Source: Psococerastis gibbosa
Taxonomy: Eukaryota > Arthropoda > Insecta > Psocodea > Psocidae
Direction of reading: 5' to 3'
Length of the DNA stretch: 64,000 bases
Assembly (NCBI GenBank): GCA_963971405.1
Contig: CAXART010000054.1
Location: 62,001-126,000 of the forward strand
Positions 54,086 to 62,310 of the stretch are shown here, one piece after another. The position numbers were made by a program, and so were the translations under genes. The first letter of the stretch is position 1. Every line of letters begins with the position of its first letter. The notes below the pieces were generated by a model that saw only the letters and a list, made by a program, of their open reading frames with translations, ran no database searches and was not told where the DNA came from.

Positions 54086-55117
54086 ATGACAAAAATTATA
54101 GCAAAAGAATACACAGAATTTTTAGAGCAGTTGAAAGAACAGATTGCTACTAGTCGTTATAAAGCGGCACTGGCAGTAAATAGCAAGCTTATTGTGCTTT
54201 ACCACCATATTGGTACAGAGATCTTAAAGCGTCAAAAAGAACATGGTTGGGGTGCTAAAATCATAGATCAGCTAAGTAAGGATTTAAGAAGCGCATTTCC
54301 AGAAATGAGGGGATTTAGCGCTAGGAATCTTACGTATATGCGCCAATTTGCTGCAGAGTATCAAGATACTGAATTTACGCAGCAGGTTGCTGCACAATTG
54401 CCTTGGTTTCATATTGTAGTTATTTTAGATAAAGTAAAAGATCCAAAAGAAAGACTATTTTATTTTCAAAAGGCTATAGAGCACGGTTGGTCACGTAGTA
54501 TAATGGTGATGCAAATCGAACGTGAATTGCACAAACGTCAAGGAAAAGCTGTTACTAACTTCAAAGATAAGTTACCTTCTCCGCAGTCAGATTTAGCACA
54601 TTATACATTAAAAGATCCATATATTTTTGATTTTTTGAGTATAGGAGACGATGCTCACGAAAGAGAAGTAGAAAAAGGACTTGTAGGCCATGTAGAGAAG
54701 TTTTTGCTTGAGCTAGGGGAAGGATTTGCATTTGTTGGTAGGCAGTTTCACTTAGATGTTGGAAATAAAGACTTCTATATTGATTTATTGTTTTACCATT
54801 TAAAGCTACGTTGCTTTGTAGTAATTGAGCTAAAAGACAAAGATTTCAAGCCAGAATATGCAGGTAAAATGAATTTTTATCTTTCAGCCGTTGATGATTT
54901 ACTAAAGCACGAGACAGATCAACCATCTATAGGATTAATTTTATGCAAGTCAAAGGATAACGTGCTAGCTAAGTATACACTGAAAGACATAAATAAACCG
55001 ATAGGGTTGGCAGAATATCAAATTACTGAAAGTCTACCAAAGAATATAAAGACAGCCTTGCCAACAATAGAAGAGCTAGAGGCTGAGTTATCTAAAATTT
55101 CAGATAAGAAAAAGTAA
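54086..55117 (+). CDS. YhcG/DUF1016-type PD-(D/E)XK nuclease
   Basis: 343 residues from the ATG at 54086 (AAAGGA 6-11 bases upstream; an upstream frame to 54035 lacks one). The N-terminal DUF1016 helical domain (about 10-150) has FPEMRGFSARNLTYMRQFAA and LPWFHIVVILDKVKD. The C-terminal nuclease domain (about 175-335) has YIDLLFYHLKLRCFVVIELK, giving the D-(n)-E-x-K catalytic set. The family is linked to mobile elements and defence. It is an extra gene in the head operon, and its stop overlaps the portal start (TAATG). Role in the phage unknown; it may be a moron or an interference nuclease. Confidence 0.92.
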   Translation: MTKIIAKEYTEFLEQLKEQIATSRYKAALAVNSKLIVLYHHIGTEILKRQKEHGWGAKIIDQLSKDLRSAFPEMRGFSARNLTYMRQFAAEYQDTEFTQQVAAQLPWFHIVVILDKVKDPKERLFYFQKAIEHGWSRSIMVMQIERELHKRQGKAVTNFKDKLPSPQSDLAHYTLKDPYIFDFLSIGDDAHEREVEKGLVGHVEKFLLELGEGFAFVGRQFHLDVGNKDFYIDLLFYHLKLRCFVVIELKDKDFKPEYAGKMNFYLSAVDDLLKHETDQPSIGLILCKSKDNVLAKYTLKDINKPIGLAEYQITESLPKNIKTALPTIEELEAELSKISDKKK

Positions 55118-56544
55118 TGCTATTAAAATCATTCAAACAACTATTTAGTAAGCCAAAAATCAAAAGTTCAGCGTGGGATGCAGCAGGGTCAGGAAGAAGA
55201 TTTTTTCACTTTCAACCAGAGTTAGGAAGTATAAACAATTTGCTGTCTCAAAGCCTTGAAACTTTACGTAGTAGGTCACGTGATATGGTGAGAAAAAATC
55301 CATATGCAGCAAATATTATTGATACAATAGTAAGTAACTCTATTGGAACAGGAATAAAGCCGCAATCAAAAGCAAGAGATGCAAAATTTAGGAAAAAAGT
55401 GCAAGAATTATGGCTAAAATGGACAGATGAAGCAGATAGCTGTGGAATAAGTGATTTTTATGGATTACAAGCTCTAGCATGCAGAAGTATGATAGAGGGA
55501 GGAGAATGTTTTGTAAGATTAAGAACAAGAAAACGAGAAGATGGTCTTTGTGTGCCGTTGCAATTGCAAGTACTTGAGTCTGAACATTTAGACAATAAAA
55601 CAAATAAAACTTTAGGAAATGGTAATGTAATAAGAAACGGGATTGAGTTTAACAGGCTTGGGCAAAGAGAGGCATATTACTTATTTAGAGAACATCCAGG
55701 AGAAGGCTCATTTGGAGAGTCAGTGAGAGTGCCAGCAAATGATGTTTTACATATTTATAGACCACTAAGACCTGGTCAGATCCGAGGAGAGCCATGGCTT
55801 TCTAATATACTGCTAAAGCTCTATGAGCTTGATCAATACGACGATGCAGAGTTGGTAAGAAAGAAAACAGCAGCGATGTTTGCAGGGTTTATTACGAGAC
55901 TTGATCCTGAAGCAAATATCATGGGAGAAGGTGAAAGTAATGAGCAAGGAGTGGCACTATCCGGTTTAGAGCCAGGAACAATGCAGCTTTTAGACCCAGG
56001 AGAAGATATAAAATTTTCAGAGCCGTCAGATGTTGGAGGAAGTTATGAAGCGTTTATGAGACAGCAACTCAGGGCAATAGCAATAGGCACAGGGATAACA
56101 TATGAACAGCTAACAGGAGATTTAACAGGCGTTAATTATTCATCCATTCGAGCAGGATTGATAGAGTTTCGCAGGAGGTGCACGATGTTACAGCATAACA
56201 TTATGGTATTTCAGTTTTGCCGTCCTGTATGGGATAGGTGGTTAGAGTTAGCACTACTTTCTGGAGAGCTAGACATAGGTGAAGAATGGACAAAGGGAAA
56301 AGAAGGAGCAAAAAAAGAAGTAAAATGGATACCACAGGGATTTGATTGGGTCGATCCGCTAAAAGATCAGCAAGCACAGCAAATGGCAGTAAGAAATGGA
56401 TTTAAGAGTCGAGCGGAAGTAGTATCAGAAATGGGTTATGATGTAGAAGAAATTGACCAAGAAATAGCAGAAGATCAAAGACGTGCAAGTGAACTGGGCT
56501 TAAGTTTTGATTCTGACGTTACGGCCAATCAAGAGGTGATATGA
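55117..56544 (+). CDS. Portal protein (lambda gpB-like)
   Basis: 475 residues, typical for the lambda-type portal. Recognisable segments are RSRDMVRKNPYAANIIDTIV, GTGIKPQSKARD, FRLRPGQIRG-like HIYRPLRPGQIRGEPWL, LLDPGEDIKFSEPSD and GITYEQLTGDLTGVNYSSIR. It forms the ring through which DNA enters the head. It starts within the YhcG stop codon and overlaps the protease start by 4 bp. Confidence 0.95.
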   Translation: MLLKSFKQLFSKPKIKSSAWDAAGSGRRFFHFQPELGSINNLLSQSLETLRSRSRDMVRKNPYAANIIDTIVSNSIGTGIKPQSKARDAKFRKKVQELWLKWTDEADSCGISDFYGLQALACRSMIEGGECFVRLRTRKREDGLCVPLQLQVLESEHLDNKTNKTLGNGNVIRNGIEFNRLGQREAYYLFREHPGEGSFGESVRVPANDVLHIYRPLRPGQIRGEPWLSNILLKLYELDQYDDAELVRKKTAAMFAGFITRLDPEANIMGEGESNEQGVALSGLEPGTMQLLDPGEDIKFSEPSDVGGSYEAFMRQQLRAIAIGTGITYEQLTGDLTGVNYSSIRAGLIEFRRRCTMLQHNIMVFQFCRPVWDRWLELALLSGELDIGEEWTKGKEGAKKEVKWIPQGFDWVDPLKDQQAQQMAVRNGFKSRAEVVSEMGYDVEEIDQEIAEDQRRASELGLSFDSDVTANQEVI

Positions 56545-57599
56545 AACAACAAACAATATGGCTAAACAGATGTGTAATGGTAGAACCAAGGAGTTTTGAA
56601 TTACTGTCACTACAAACAGGAAAGCAGCCTATCTTTAAAAATATAAAACATGCAGTAAGAAATAGTGAAAGAGGAATAATACCGATACATGGAATCTTGA
56701 CAAAAAAGTCAGAAACTTTTGATGATATTTTTGGAATGACTTCCTATAATCAAATAGAAGCACAAATTACACAAGCAATAGAAGATAGTGATATAGAAAC
56801 AATCCTGTTGGATATAGACAGTCCAGGAGGAGAAGTAAATGGAGTATTTGACCTTGCTGATTTTATTTACAGTGTAAGAGGAAAAAAGAGGATAATAGCG
56901 ATAGCAAATGATGATGCATATTCTGCAGCGTACGCTATAGCTTCTAGTGCTGAAAAGGTATTTGTGAGCAGAACTTCTGGTGTTGGCAGTATTGGAGTAA
57001 TAGCAAGCCACATAGATCAAAGTGGGTTTAATGAAAAGCAAGGTATTAAGTATACCACAATCTTTGCTGGTAGCCGAAAGAATGATTTAAATCCGCATAA
57101 GCCTATTAACTCTGAAGGTTTAGAAAGTTTGAGAGAGGAAATAGATCGTTTATATGAGATGTTTGTCCAGCTAATAGCACGTAATCGAAATCTTTCTATA
57201 GAAGCAATCAAATCAACAGAAGCAGGGCTATATTTTGGCAAGAACGCTGTGGATAATGGTCTTGCAGACGGAATTACAATTCTTTCGGAGTTAAAATCTA
57301 TTAATAAAAACAGGAGTATTACTATGAACGAACAAACTATAACTGACCTAAAAGAAGAAACTAATAATTTAACTAAGTATCGTACTGAAGTTGTTGAATT
57401 AATACGTTTGTGTAACTTATCACGAATGCCAGAGAAAATAGGAGAATTTATTGAGCAGGGTGTAAGTGTTGAGCAAGCAAGGGAGGTTTTAATGGAATTA
57501 CTTGCAGAAAGAACAAAGAAGACAGAGATAATAAGTACAATACCACAGAATTCAGGAGAAGAGTTGATGATGCAGGTAGCGAAAAGTCGGTGCATTTGA
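56541..57599 (+). CDS. S49 (SppA-like) head maturation protease with C-terminal scaffold region
   Basis: 352 residues. Protease domain about 35-250: IPIHGILTKKSETF, LLDIDSPGGEVNG, DDAYSAAYAIASSAEKVFVS with the catalytic Ser, then SRTSGVGSIGVIA and the catalytic Lys region. The C-terminal 91 residues are helical and begin at an internal Met with its own ribosome binding site, like lambda C/Nu3. The enzyme would cleave head proteins during maturation. It overlaps the portal gene by 4 bp. Confidence 0.93.
   Translation: MKQQTIWLNRCVMVEPRSFELLSLQTGKQPIFKNIKHAVRNSERGIIPIHGILTKKSETFDDIFGMTSYNQIEAQITQAIEDSDIETILLDIDSPGGEVNGVFDLADFIYSVRGKKRIIAIANDDAYSAAYAIASSAEKVFVSRTSGVGSIGVIASHIDQSGFNEKQGIKYTTIFAGSRKNDLNPHKPINSEGLESLREEIDRLYEMFVQLIARNRNLSIEAIKSTEAGLYFGKNAVDNGLADGITILSELKSINKNRSITMNEQTITDLKEETNNLTKYRTEVVELIRLCNLSRMPEKIGEFIEQGVSVEQAREVLMELLAERTKKTEIISTIPQNSGEELMMQVAKSRCI
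57324..57599 (+). CDS. Nested scaffold protein from an internal start (lambda Nu3-like)
   Basis: The in-frame ATG at 57324 has AGGAG at 57312-57316, seven bases upstream, one of the best ribosome binding sites in the module. It gives a 91-residue helical product, MNEQTITDLKEETNNLTKYR onward. In lambda and relatives the scaffold is made exactly this way from the 3' end of the protease gene. Not tested, but the signal is strong. Confidence 0.72.
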   Translation: MNEQTITDLKEETNNLTKYRTEVVELIRLCNLSRMPEKIGEFIEQGVSVEQAREVLMELLAERTKKTEIISTIPQNSGEELMMQVAKSRCI

Positions 57600-57724
57600 T
57601 GGTCTTAACCGCGGTATATAATCGCCGCAGTAAATAAGTGTTCAAAACGTGCCACAATTATAACCGCCGCGTATAACAACTACAAATATGGCGGTAAAAA
57701 AATAAAAAAAGGAGAGAAAAAGAC
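57600..57724. other. GC-rich repeated boxes between protease and decoration genes
   Basis: 125 bp with several CCGC/GCGG boxes in an otherwise A/T-rich context: the palindrome ACCGCGGT (57607-57614), and ACCGCC pairing with GGCGGT (about 57662-57667 and 57692-57697). It ends with AAGGAGAG before the decoration gene. It may be an RNA structure that tunes expression of the abundant capsid genes, or a remnant of a small repeat. Confidence 0.35.
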
Positions 57725-58096
57725 ATGACAAGTATAACTGAGGGAAATAATTTAGGCGATCTTCTGAAATATGAAGTGTCCAACCTATATTCAAGAGACC
57801 AAATAACAGTAGCTAAAGGTCAAAATCTTAAGCTTGGTGCAGTAGTTGCCAAAAAGACGGAAGATGGTTTTATTAGAGTACTTAATCCTGCTGGAACAGA
57901 TGGCACACAAACAGCAATAGGTGCAATAGTAAGTGATGTAAATGCGACAGAAAATGCCAAAGCAGTAATTATTACTCGTGGTGCAATACTAGCAGATCAT
58001 GCAGTTGTGTGGCCAGCAAATATCACTGAAGAACAGAAAGCTGAAGCAATAAAGCAACTTGAAGCACGAGGAATCATTATCCGTAAAGCGGCCTAA
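57725..58096 (+). CDS. Head decoration protein (lambda gpD-like)
   Basis: 123 residues, family-typical length. GNNLGDLLKYEVSNLYSRDQ, TVAKGQNLKLGAVV, AIGAIVSDVNA and IITRGAILADHAVVWP match gpD trimers that cap and stabilise the expanded capsid. AAGGAGAG precedes the ATG. It sits directly before the major capsid gene as in lambda. Confidence 0.93.
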   Translation: MTSITEGNNLGDLLKYEVSNLYSRDQITVAKGQNLKLGAVVAKKTEDGFIRVLNPAGTDGTQTAIGAIVSDVNATENAKAVIITRGAILADHAVVWPANITEEQKAEAIKQLEARGIIIRKAA

Positions 58097-58139
58097 AGCT
58101 ATATTAAACAATAAAAAACACAAAGGGGGAAAATAAAAA

Positions 58140-59144
58140 ATGCAAAATCCATTTACAAATACAGCATTTAGCATGACGGCACTAACAAATGCGATGAATA
58201 TATTGCCGATAAATTATGGACGAGTTGAAAATTTAAACTTGTTTCCAAGTAGGTCAGTAAGATTTAGACATATTACCATAGAAGAGCAAAACGGAGTATT
58301 AAGTTTACTACCAACGCAGTTACCCGGAGCACCAGCAACAGTAGGAAAACGCGGCAAAAGAAAGGTAAGAACATTTACGATTCCACATATTCCTCATGAT
58401 GATGTAGTGTTACCAGAAGAAGTACAGGGAATAAGGGCATTTGGATCAGAGAGTGAACTGAAAGCGCTGGCAGATGTAATAACTGACCATTTACAGCTAA
58501 TGAGAAACAAACATGCAATAACATTAGAGCATTTACGAATGGGAGCGCTGAAGGGAATTATTCTTGATGCTGACGGGTCAGAATTATTAAATCTGTACAA
58601 CGAATTTGAAATAACACCAAAAGTAGTAAATTTTGCCCTTGGAACAGCAACAACTGACGTAAAACGTAAGTGTCTGGAAGTACTCCGGCACATAGAAGAT
58701 AATCTAAGTGGTGAATATATGACTGGAATTCATGCCTTGGTAAGCCCTGAGTTTTTTGATGCATTAACTTCTCATGCTAAAGTAAAAGAAGCATATGAGA
58801 GATGGCAAGAAGGAGCAGCGCTAAGGAATGATATGAGGTCAGGATTTACGTTCTGTGGCATAACATTTGAGGAATATAGAGGGCAAGCAACTGACCCTGA
58901 AGGAACGGTGAGAAGATTTATTGACAAAGATACAGGGCACTGTTTTCCAGTAGGAACAGCAAGCACATTTACAACATATTTTGCACCAGCAGATTTTAAT
59001 GAGACGGTAAACACACTAGGACAGCCACTATATGCAAAGCAAGAACCAAGAAGATTTGATAGAGGAACAGATTTACATACGCAGTCAAATCCTCTGCCAA
59101 TGTGCCACCGTCCAGCAACATTAATCAAGGTTGTTGCAACATAG
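58140..59144 (+). CDS. Major capsid protein (lambda gpE-like, HK97 fold)
   Basis: 334 residues, close to the length of lambda gpE. Segments typical of the family: NAMNILPINYGRVENLNLFP, KVRTFTIPHIPHDDVVLPEE, QLMRNKHAITLEHLRMGALK, FCGITFEEYRGQA and FTTYFAPADFNETVNTLGQP. It forms the shell. AAAGGGGGAAA lies upstream of the ATG. The next phage gene should follow at about 59226 but is interrupted by IS110. Confidence 0.95.
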   Translation: MQNPFTNTAFSMTALTNAMNILPINYGRVENLNLFPSRSVRFRHITIEEQNGVLSLLPTQLPGAPATVGKRGKRKVRTFTIPHIPHDDVVLPEEVQGIRAFGSESELKALADVITDHLQLMRNKHAITLEHLRMGALKGIILDADGSELLNLYNEFEITPKVVNFALGTATTDVKRKCLEVLRHIEDNLSGEYMTGIHALVSPEFFDALTSHAKVKEAYERWQEGAALRNDMRSGFTFCGITFEEYRGQATDPEGTVRRFIDKDTGHCFPVGTASTFTTYFAPADFNETVNTLGQPLYAKQEPRRFDRGTDLHTQSNPLPMCHRPATLIKVVAT

Positions 59145-59225
59145 GTAGAGCAACTGTAAAGCGGTACGAGGTAGAAGAATGCTTTACCTCTTCTTATTAT
59201 GTGAATGTTAGTGTATAGAGGAGAA

Positions 59226-59255
59226 ATGTGCAAGAGAATATTAAGAGATTATTGA
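59226..59255 (+). pseudogene. Orphaned 5' end of the head-tail gene cut by IS110
   Basis: ATGTGCAAGAGAATATTAAG with GAGGAGA about 6 bases upstream starts a frame that stops after nine codons (M-C-K-R-I-L-R-D-Y). The same L-R pattern appears in the gene at 61055 (V-L-R-S-L-L-E-D). Joining the two at the TTA would give a normal start for that gene. The simplest reading is that IS110 inserted just after the sixth codon. Confidence 0.6.
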
Positions 59256-61070
59256 AAGCCTGAACAGACGAAATCTGTAAAACCAAAAAGAAACTCTTTC
59301 TCTTTACTTTATGTTTTTTGGATATAGTTTTACGAAGAAGCTCTTCTGCAGCTATAACCGAAACAATCAATGGTGCTATAAATGCCCGTTTGAAAGCATG
59401 GTTTTGGGGGAAACGGTAAAGCCATTGATGGAGTTCTTTCTGGGCTACCTCGTTTAGCATCGAACAAAATGAATCTGTCAAACCAGGAAGAAACTCATCA
59501 ATTTAAGTTTCTAGTAGTTTTAAGTATAGTTGTGAAGGAAGCGCCTCATGCAGTTATAACCGGAATCTTCACTGGTGCCATAAGTGCCCGTCGTTTAGCA
59601 TGGTTTTGGAGGAACGGTCAAATCATTGATGGAGTCCTTAGACTACCTCGGTTAGGAGATTGTATTATATCAACCGTCCCAAGCTGAAGCGTTTCCCTGC
59701 TATCAATTATATGAAGGAGTTACCATGAAAAAAACAAAAAGTAAATTAGAAATAATGAACCCTAACGCAGCAGGAATAGATGTTGGTTCAGCTATACATT
59801 ATGTGTGTGTGCCAGAAGGAAGTGATGAACAGCATATACAAAAATTTAGCTGTTTTACAGAGGATCTTCATAACATAGCAAAATGGCTAAAAAAGTGTGA
59901 AGTTACTACAGTAGCCATGGAGTCAACCGGAGTGTACTGGATTCCTTTGTTTCAAGTACTTGAATCATATGGACTTGAAGTAAAACTTGCAAATGCAAGA
60001 CATGTAAAAAATGTACCTGGAAGAAAGTCAGATGTCCAGGACTGCCAATGGCTTCAACAACTACACAGTTATGGGTTAATCGAAGGATCATTTAGGCCAG
60101 ATAATCAAATGTGTGTATTGCGTAGTTATGTGCGGCAACGTAAAAACTTAATTGAAAATGCTGCTACACATATTAATCGTATGCAAAAGGTGTTGGTACA
60201 AATGAATATTCATTTACATAAAGTAATAAGCGATATCACTGGCGTCACAGGAATGCAAATTATTAAAGCAATAGTAGAAGGTGAAAAGAATCCCGAGAAG
60301 CTAGCTGAATTCAGAAGTGTGAATATGAAGAACGATAAAGCTACTATAGCAAAAGCATTAACAGGCGATTATAGAGAAAAACACTTGTTTGCACTAAAAC
60401 AAGAATATGCAGCATATACTTTTTCTCAAGAGCAAATAACAGAATGTGATAAAAGTATAGAGAATTACTATAAAACATTTGAGGCAAAGTCAAATGAGAA
60501 CAGGATGTTGAATAAAATACGAAAGCGGAAGCAGAAGAATGGTCCAGATTTTGCTGTGGATGAAGATTTAAATCGAATAACCGGGATAGATTTTACTAAA
60601 GTCCCAGGATTTGATGTATTAAGTGTACAAACTATCATTTCGGAAACAGGTATAAACCACAATAAATGCCCAACAGAAAAACATTTTTCTTCCTGGCTTG
60701 GATTAAGCCCTGCTAATAAAATTACAGGAGAAAAAATTGTTGGAACAGGAACTCGTAAAGTTATTAACCGCGCTGCGAATGCCTTTCGGATGGCTGCCCA
60801 TTGTGTGTTGAGAAGCAAAAGTGCAATAGGTGCATATAGTAGAAGGCTGAAAAAAAGGCTAGGAGCACCAAAAGCAATAACTGCGACAGCAAGGAAATTA
60901 GCATGTATCTTTTATCAAATGTTGAAATATGGACAAGAGTATGTAGAAAAAGGAATGAACTATTATGAAACACTTTACAAAGAGAGAGTAGTCAAAAATT
61001 TGCTTAAAAAAGCAAAGGAATTTGGTTATATACTAATGAAAGAGGAGCCGATAGATGAAGGAGGTTCTTA
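59245..61070 (+). mobile_element. IS110-family element (ends approximate)
   Basis: The element carries one IS110 transposase gene preceded by about 480 bp of non-coding DNA. There are no terminal inverted repeats, as expected for the family, so ends are inferred from the interrupted phage gene: left near 59243-59250, right near 61068-61072. The transposase frame appears to run through the right junction and uses a TAG in or at phage DNA. Confidence 0.8.
59266..59665 (+). ncRNA. Tandemly duplicated 5' non-coding region of IS110: candidate bridge RNA(s)
   Basis: Two similar units of about 200 bp lie head to tail between the left end and the transposase: about 59266-59463 and 59465-59665. Shared blocks include AATCTGT-AAACCA, GTTATAACCG/GCTATAACCG, GGTGC-ATAA-TGCCCGT, GCATGGTTTTGG and CATTGATGGAGT, with about 200-202 bp spacing. 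IS110-group elements encode a structured bridge RNA at this place that pairs with donor and target DNA. Short open frames in the region have stops in one copy and look accidental. Structure was not computed. Confidence 0.5.
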
Positions 61071-61071
61071 G
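59725..61071 (+). CDS. IS110-family transposase (DEDD recombinase)
   Basis: 448 residues, apparently intact. The N-terminal RuvC-like DEDD domain has Asp in AGIDVGSAIHYV, Glu in VAMESTGVYW, and two Asp in GRKSDVQDCQW. The C-terminal Tnp20 domain (about 300-400) has VPGFDVLSVQTIISETG, FSSWLGLSPANKITGEKI with candidate catalytic Ser, and AANAFRMAAHCVL. AAGGAG precedes the ATG by 7 bases. The family moves by RNA-guided recombination without classical inverted repeats. The 3' end overlaps the next phage gene by 17 bp. Confidence 0.93.
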   Translation: MKKTKSKLEIMNPNAAGIDVGSAIHYVCVPEGSDEQHIQKFSCFTEDLHNIAKWLKKCEVTTVAMESTGVYWIPLFQVLESYGLEVKLANARHVKNVPGRKSDVQDCQWLQQLHSYGLIEGSFRPDNQMCVLRSYVRQRKNLIENAATHINRMQKVLVQMNIHLHKVISDITGVTGMQIIKAIVEGEKNPEKLAEFRSVNMKNDKATIAKALTGDYREKHLFALKQEYAAYTFSQEQITECDKSIENYYKTFEAKSNENRMLNKIRKRKQKNGPDFAVDEDLNRITGIDFTKVPGFDVLSVQTIISETGINHNKCPTEKHFSSWLGLSPANKITGEKIVGTGTRKVINRAANAFRMAAHCVLRSKSAIGAYSRRLKKRLGAPKAITATARKLACIFYQMLKYGQEYVEKGMNYYETLYKERVVKNLLKKAKEFGYILMKEEPIDEGGS

Positions 61072-61375
61072 GAGTTTATTAGAAGATTGTTTTGCCCATT
61101 TAGGAGAAGTAGCTTTATATAAATCAAAGGATAAGTCATATATGGTACAGGTATTAAAGCAAGAGCCAGATAAATTATACGAGATTGGTGAAGGACAATT
61201 TGTGGGAGAGATGCTTTTTCTTGAGGTAAATGTTTTTGATGTACTGAGGCCAATGGTGGGAGATATTTTTGTTATTGATGGCCGTAAATATAAAGTATAT
61301 TCTCCACCACTGCGAGATAATTCAGGAATAGTATGGAATATAAAATGTACAGTACTTGGAGAGAAGGATGTTTAA
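61055..61375 (+). CDS. Head-tail joining/stopper protein (FII-like), with start altered by IS110
   Basis: 106 residues, the size and beta-rich style (DIFVIDGRKYKVYSPPLRDN) of lambda FII-type head-tail proteins. The ATG at 61055 lies within the end of the IS110 transposase gene, so the first five or so residues (MKEVL) come from the insertion sequence. The original start was probably at 59226. GAGGAGC about 10 bases upstream could allow translation, so the gene may still be active. Confidence 0.75.
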   Translation: MKEVLRSLLEDCFAHLGEVALYKSKDKSYMVQVLKQEPDKLYEIGEGQFVGEMLFLEVNVFDVLRPMVGDIFVIDGRKYKVYSPPLRDNSGIVWNIKCTVLGEKDV

Positions 61376-61856
61376 CATTGAGGTTAATGAAAATATTGAG
61401 AGAATTATTCACAACATTGATGCTAACAAAGCCAAAATAGAATTGGCAGCGGTAAGAGCGCTAAACAAAACGGCATTATGGTTAAAATCTCAGGCTGTCC
61501 GAGAAATCAGTGAAGAAAAGCAAATTAGGCTAAAAGTAATTAGAAAAAGACTAAGAATTATCAAGGCAAGGAAAAGCACTTTGAAGGTTTTAATTAGAGC
61601 ATATCTGTATGATATAAATATAAAACAAGCAAAAATAAGAACAGCATTTAATGATGCATTTATGGCAACGATGCCAAGAGGCTATCGTGGTATTTTTAAA
61701 CGTGTAGGAAGAACAGCACTACCGATACAGGAGGTTAAACTACCACTTGAACCTGAGGCTTCAAGGATAATAGAAAATCTTGTTAATTATGAAGTTGAAA
61801 GGATATTTGAAAAATATTTTACACATAAGTTATTTTATGACGGCATTTTGGACTAA
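61368..61856 (+). CDS. Minor tail protein Z (lambda gpZ-like)
   Basis: 162 residues from the ATG at 61368 (GGAGAGAAGG directly upstream), overlapping the previous gene by 8 bp. KAKIELAAVRALNKTALWLK, IRLKVIRKRLRI and LPIQEVKLPLEPEASRIIEN are typical of prophage minor tail Z proteins, which complete tail attachment. Strongly basic N-terminal half. Confidence 0.88.
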   Translation: MFNIEVNENIERIIHNIDANKAKIELAAVRALNKTALWLKSQAVREISEEKQIRLKVIRKRLRIIKARKSTLKVLIRAYLYDINIKQAKIRTAFNDAFMATMPRGYRGIFKRVGRTALPIQEVKLPLEPEASRIIENLVNYEVERIFEKYFTHKLFYDGILD

Positions 61857-62310
61857 TTTACATGAGGCAATCTGTAATACGCTAAAGGCAGAGATACCAG
61901 CAATTCAAACTTGTGAGGTTTATCCAGCAATAAGGAAAGAGTTAGCAGCTCCAGCGGTATTTATAGAATTGTCAAGTCTAGAGCAAGGAAAAGATCCAGG
62001 AACAGAGGAGCTAGCGCTGAGAGCAAAATTTGAGGCACGAATAGTGATCGATAGCACAATAGAAAATGCCCCTATTATTGTCAGATCATTAGCTGCTGAG
62101 GTTGCCAGAGTAGTAAATAAAAATACTTGGAACGTGAAAAATGTTTCACCAGGAGAATTTATATCAGGAGGAGGAGATGATTTTAGGCCAGAGCTCGATG
62201 CATATTTAGTGTGGATGGTAGACTGGGCGCACGAATTGCATGTAGGGCGATCGATTTGGGAAGTGAGTAAAATAAAACCTCATTTAATCGATGTGAATGT
62301 TGGAAAGTAA
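61837..62310 (+). CDS. Tail completion protein (gpU-like)
   Basis: 157 residues from the ATG at 61837, overlapping the Z gene by 20 bp. Alpha/beta layout with TAFWTNLHEAICNTLKAEIP, VYPAIRKELAAPAVFIELSS and DAYLVWMVDWAHELHVG, as in minor tail U/tail terminator-type proteins. Ribosome binding site weak; translation is probably coupled. Assignment rests partly on position between Z and baseplate V. Confidence 0.7.
   Translation: MTAFWTNLHEAICNTLKAEIPAIQTCEVYPAIRKELAAPAVFIELSSLEQGKDPGTEELALRAKFEARIVIDSTIENAPIIVRSLAAEVARVVNKNTWNVKNVSPGEFISGGGDDFRPELDAYLVWMVDWAHELHVGRSIWEVSKIKPHLIDVNVGK

Noticed and set aside
59197-59481. 94-residue minus-strand open frame and a 72-residue plus-strand frame at 59469-59687 in the IS110 leader
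   Set aside because: The duplicated leader copies do not both keep these frames open, and non-coding guide RNA is expected there; treated as accidental.
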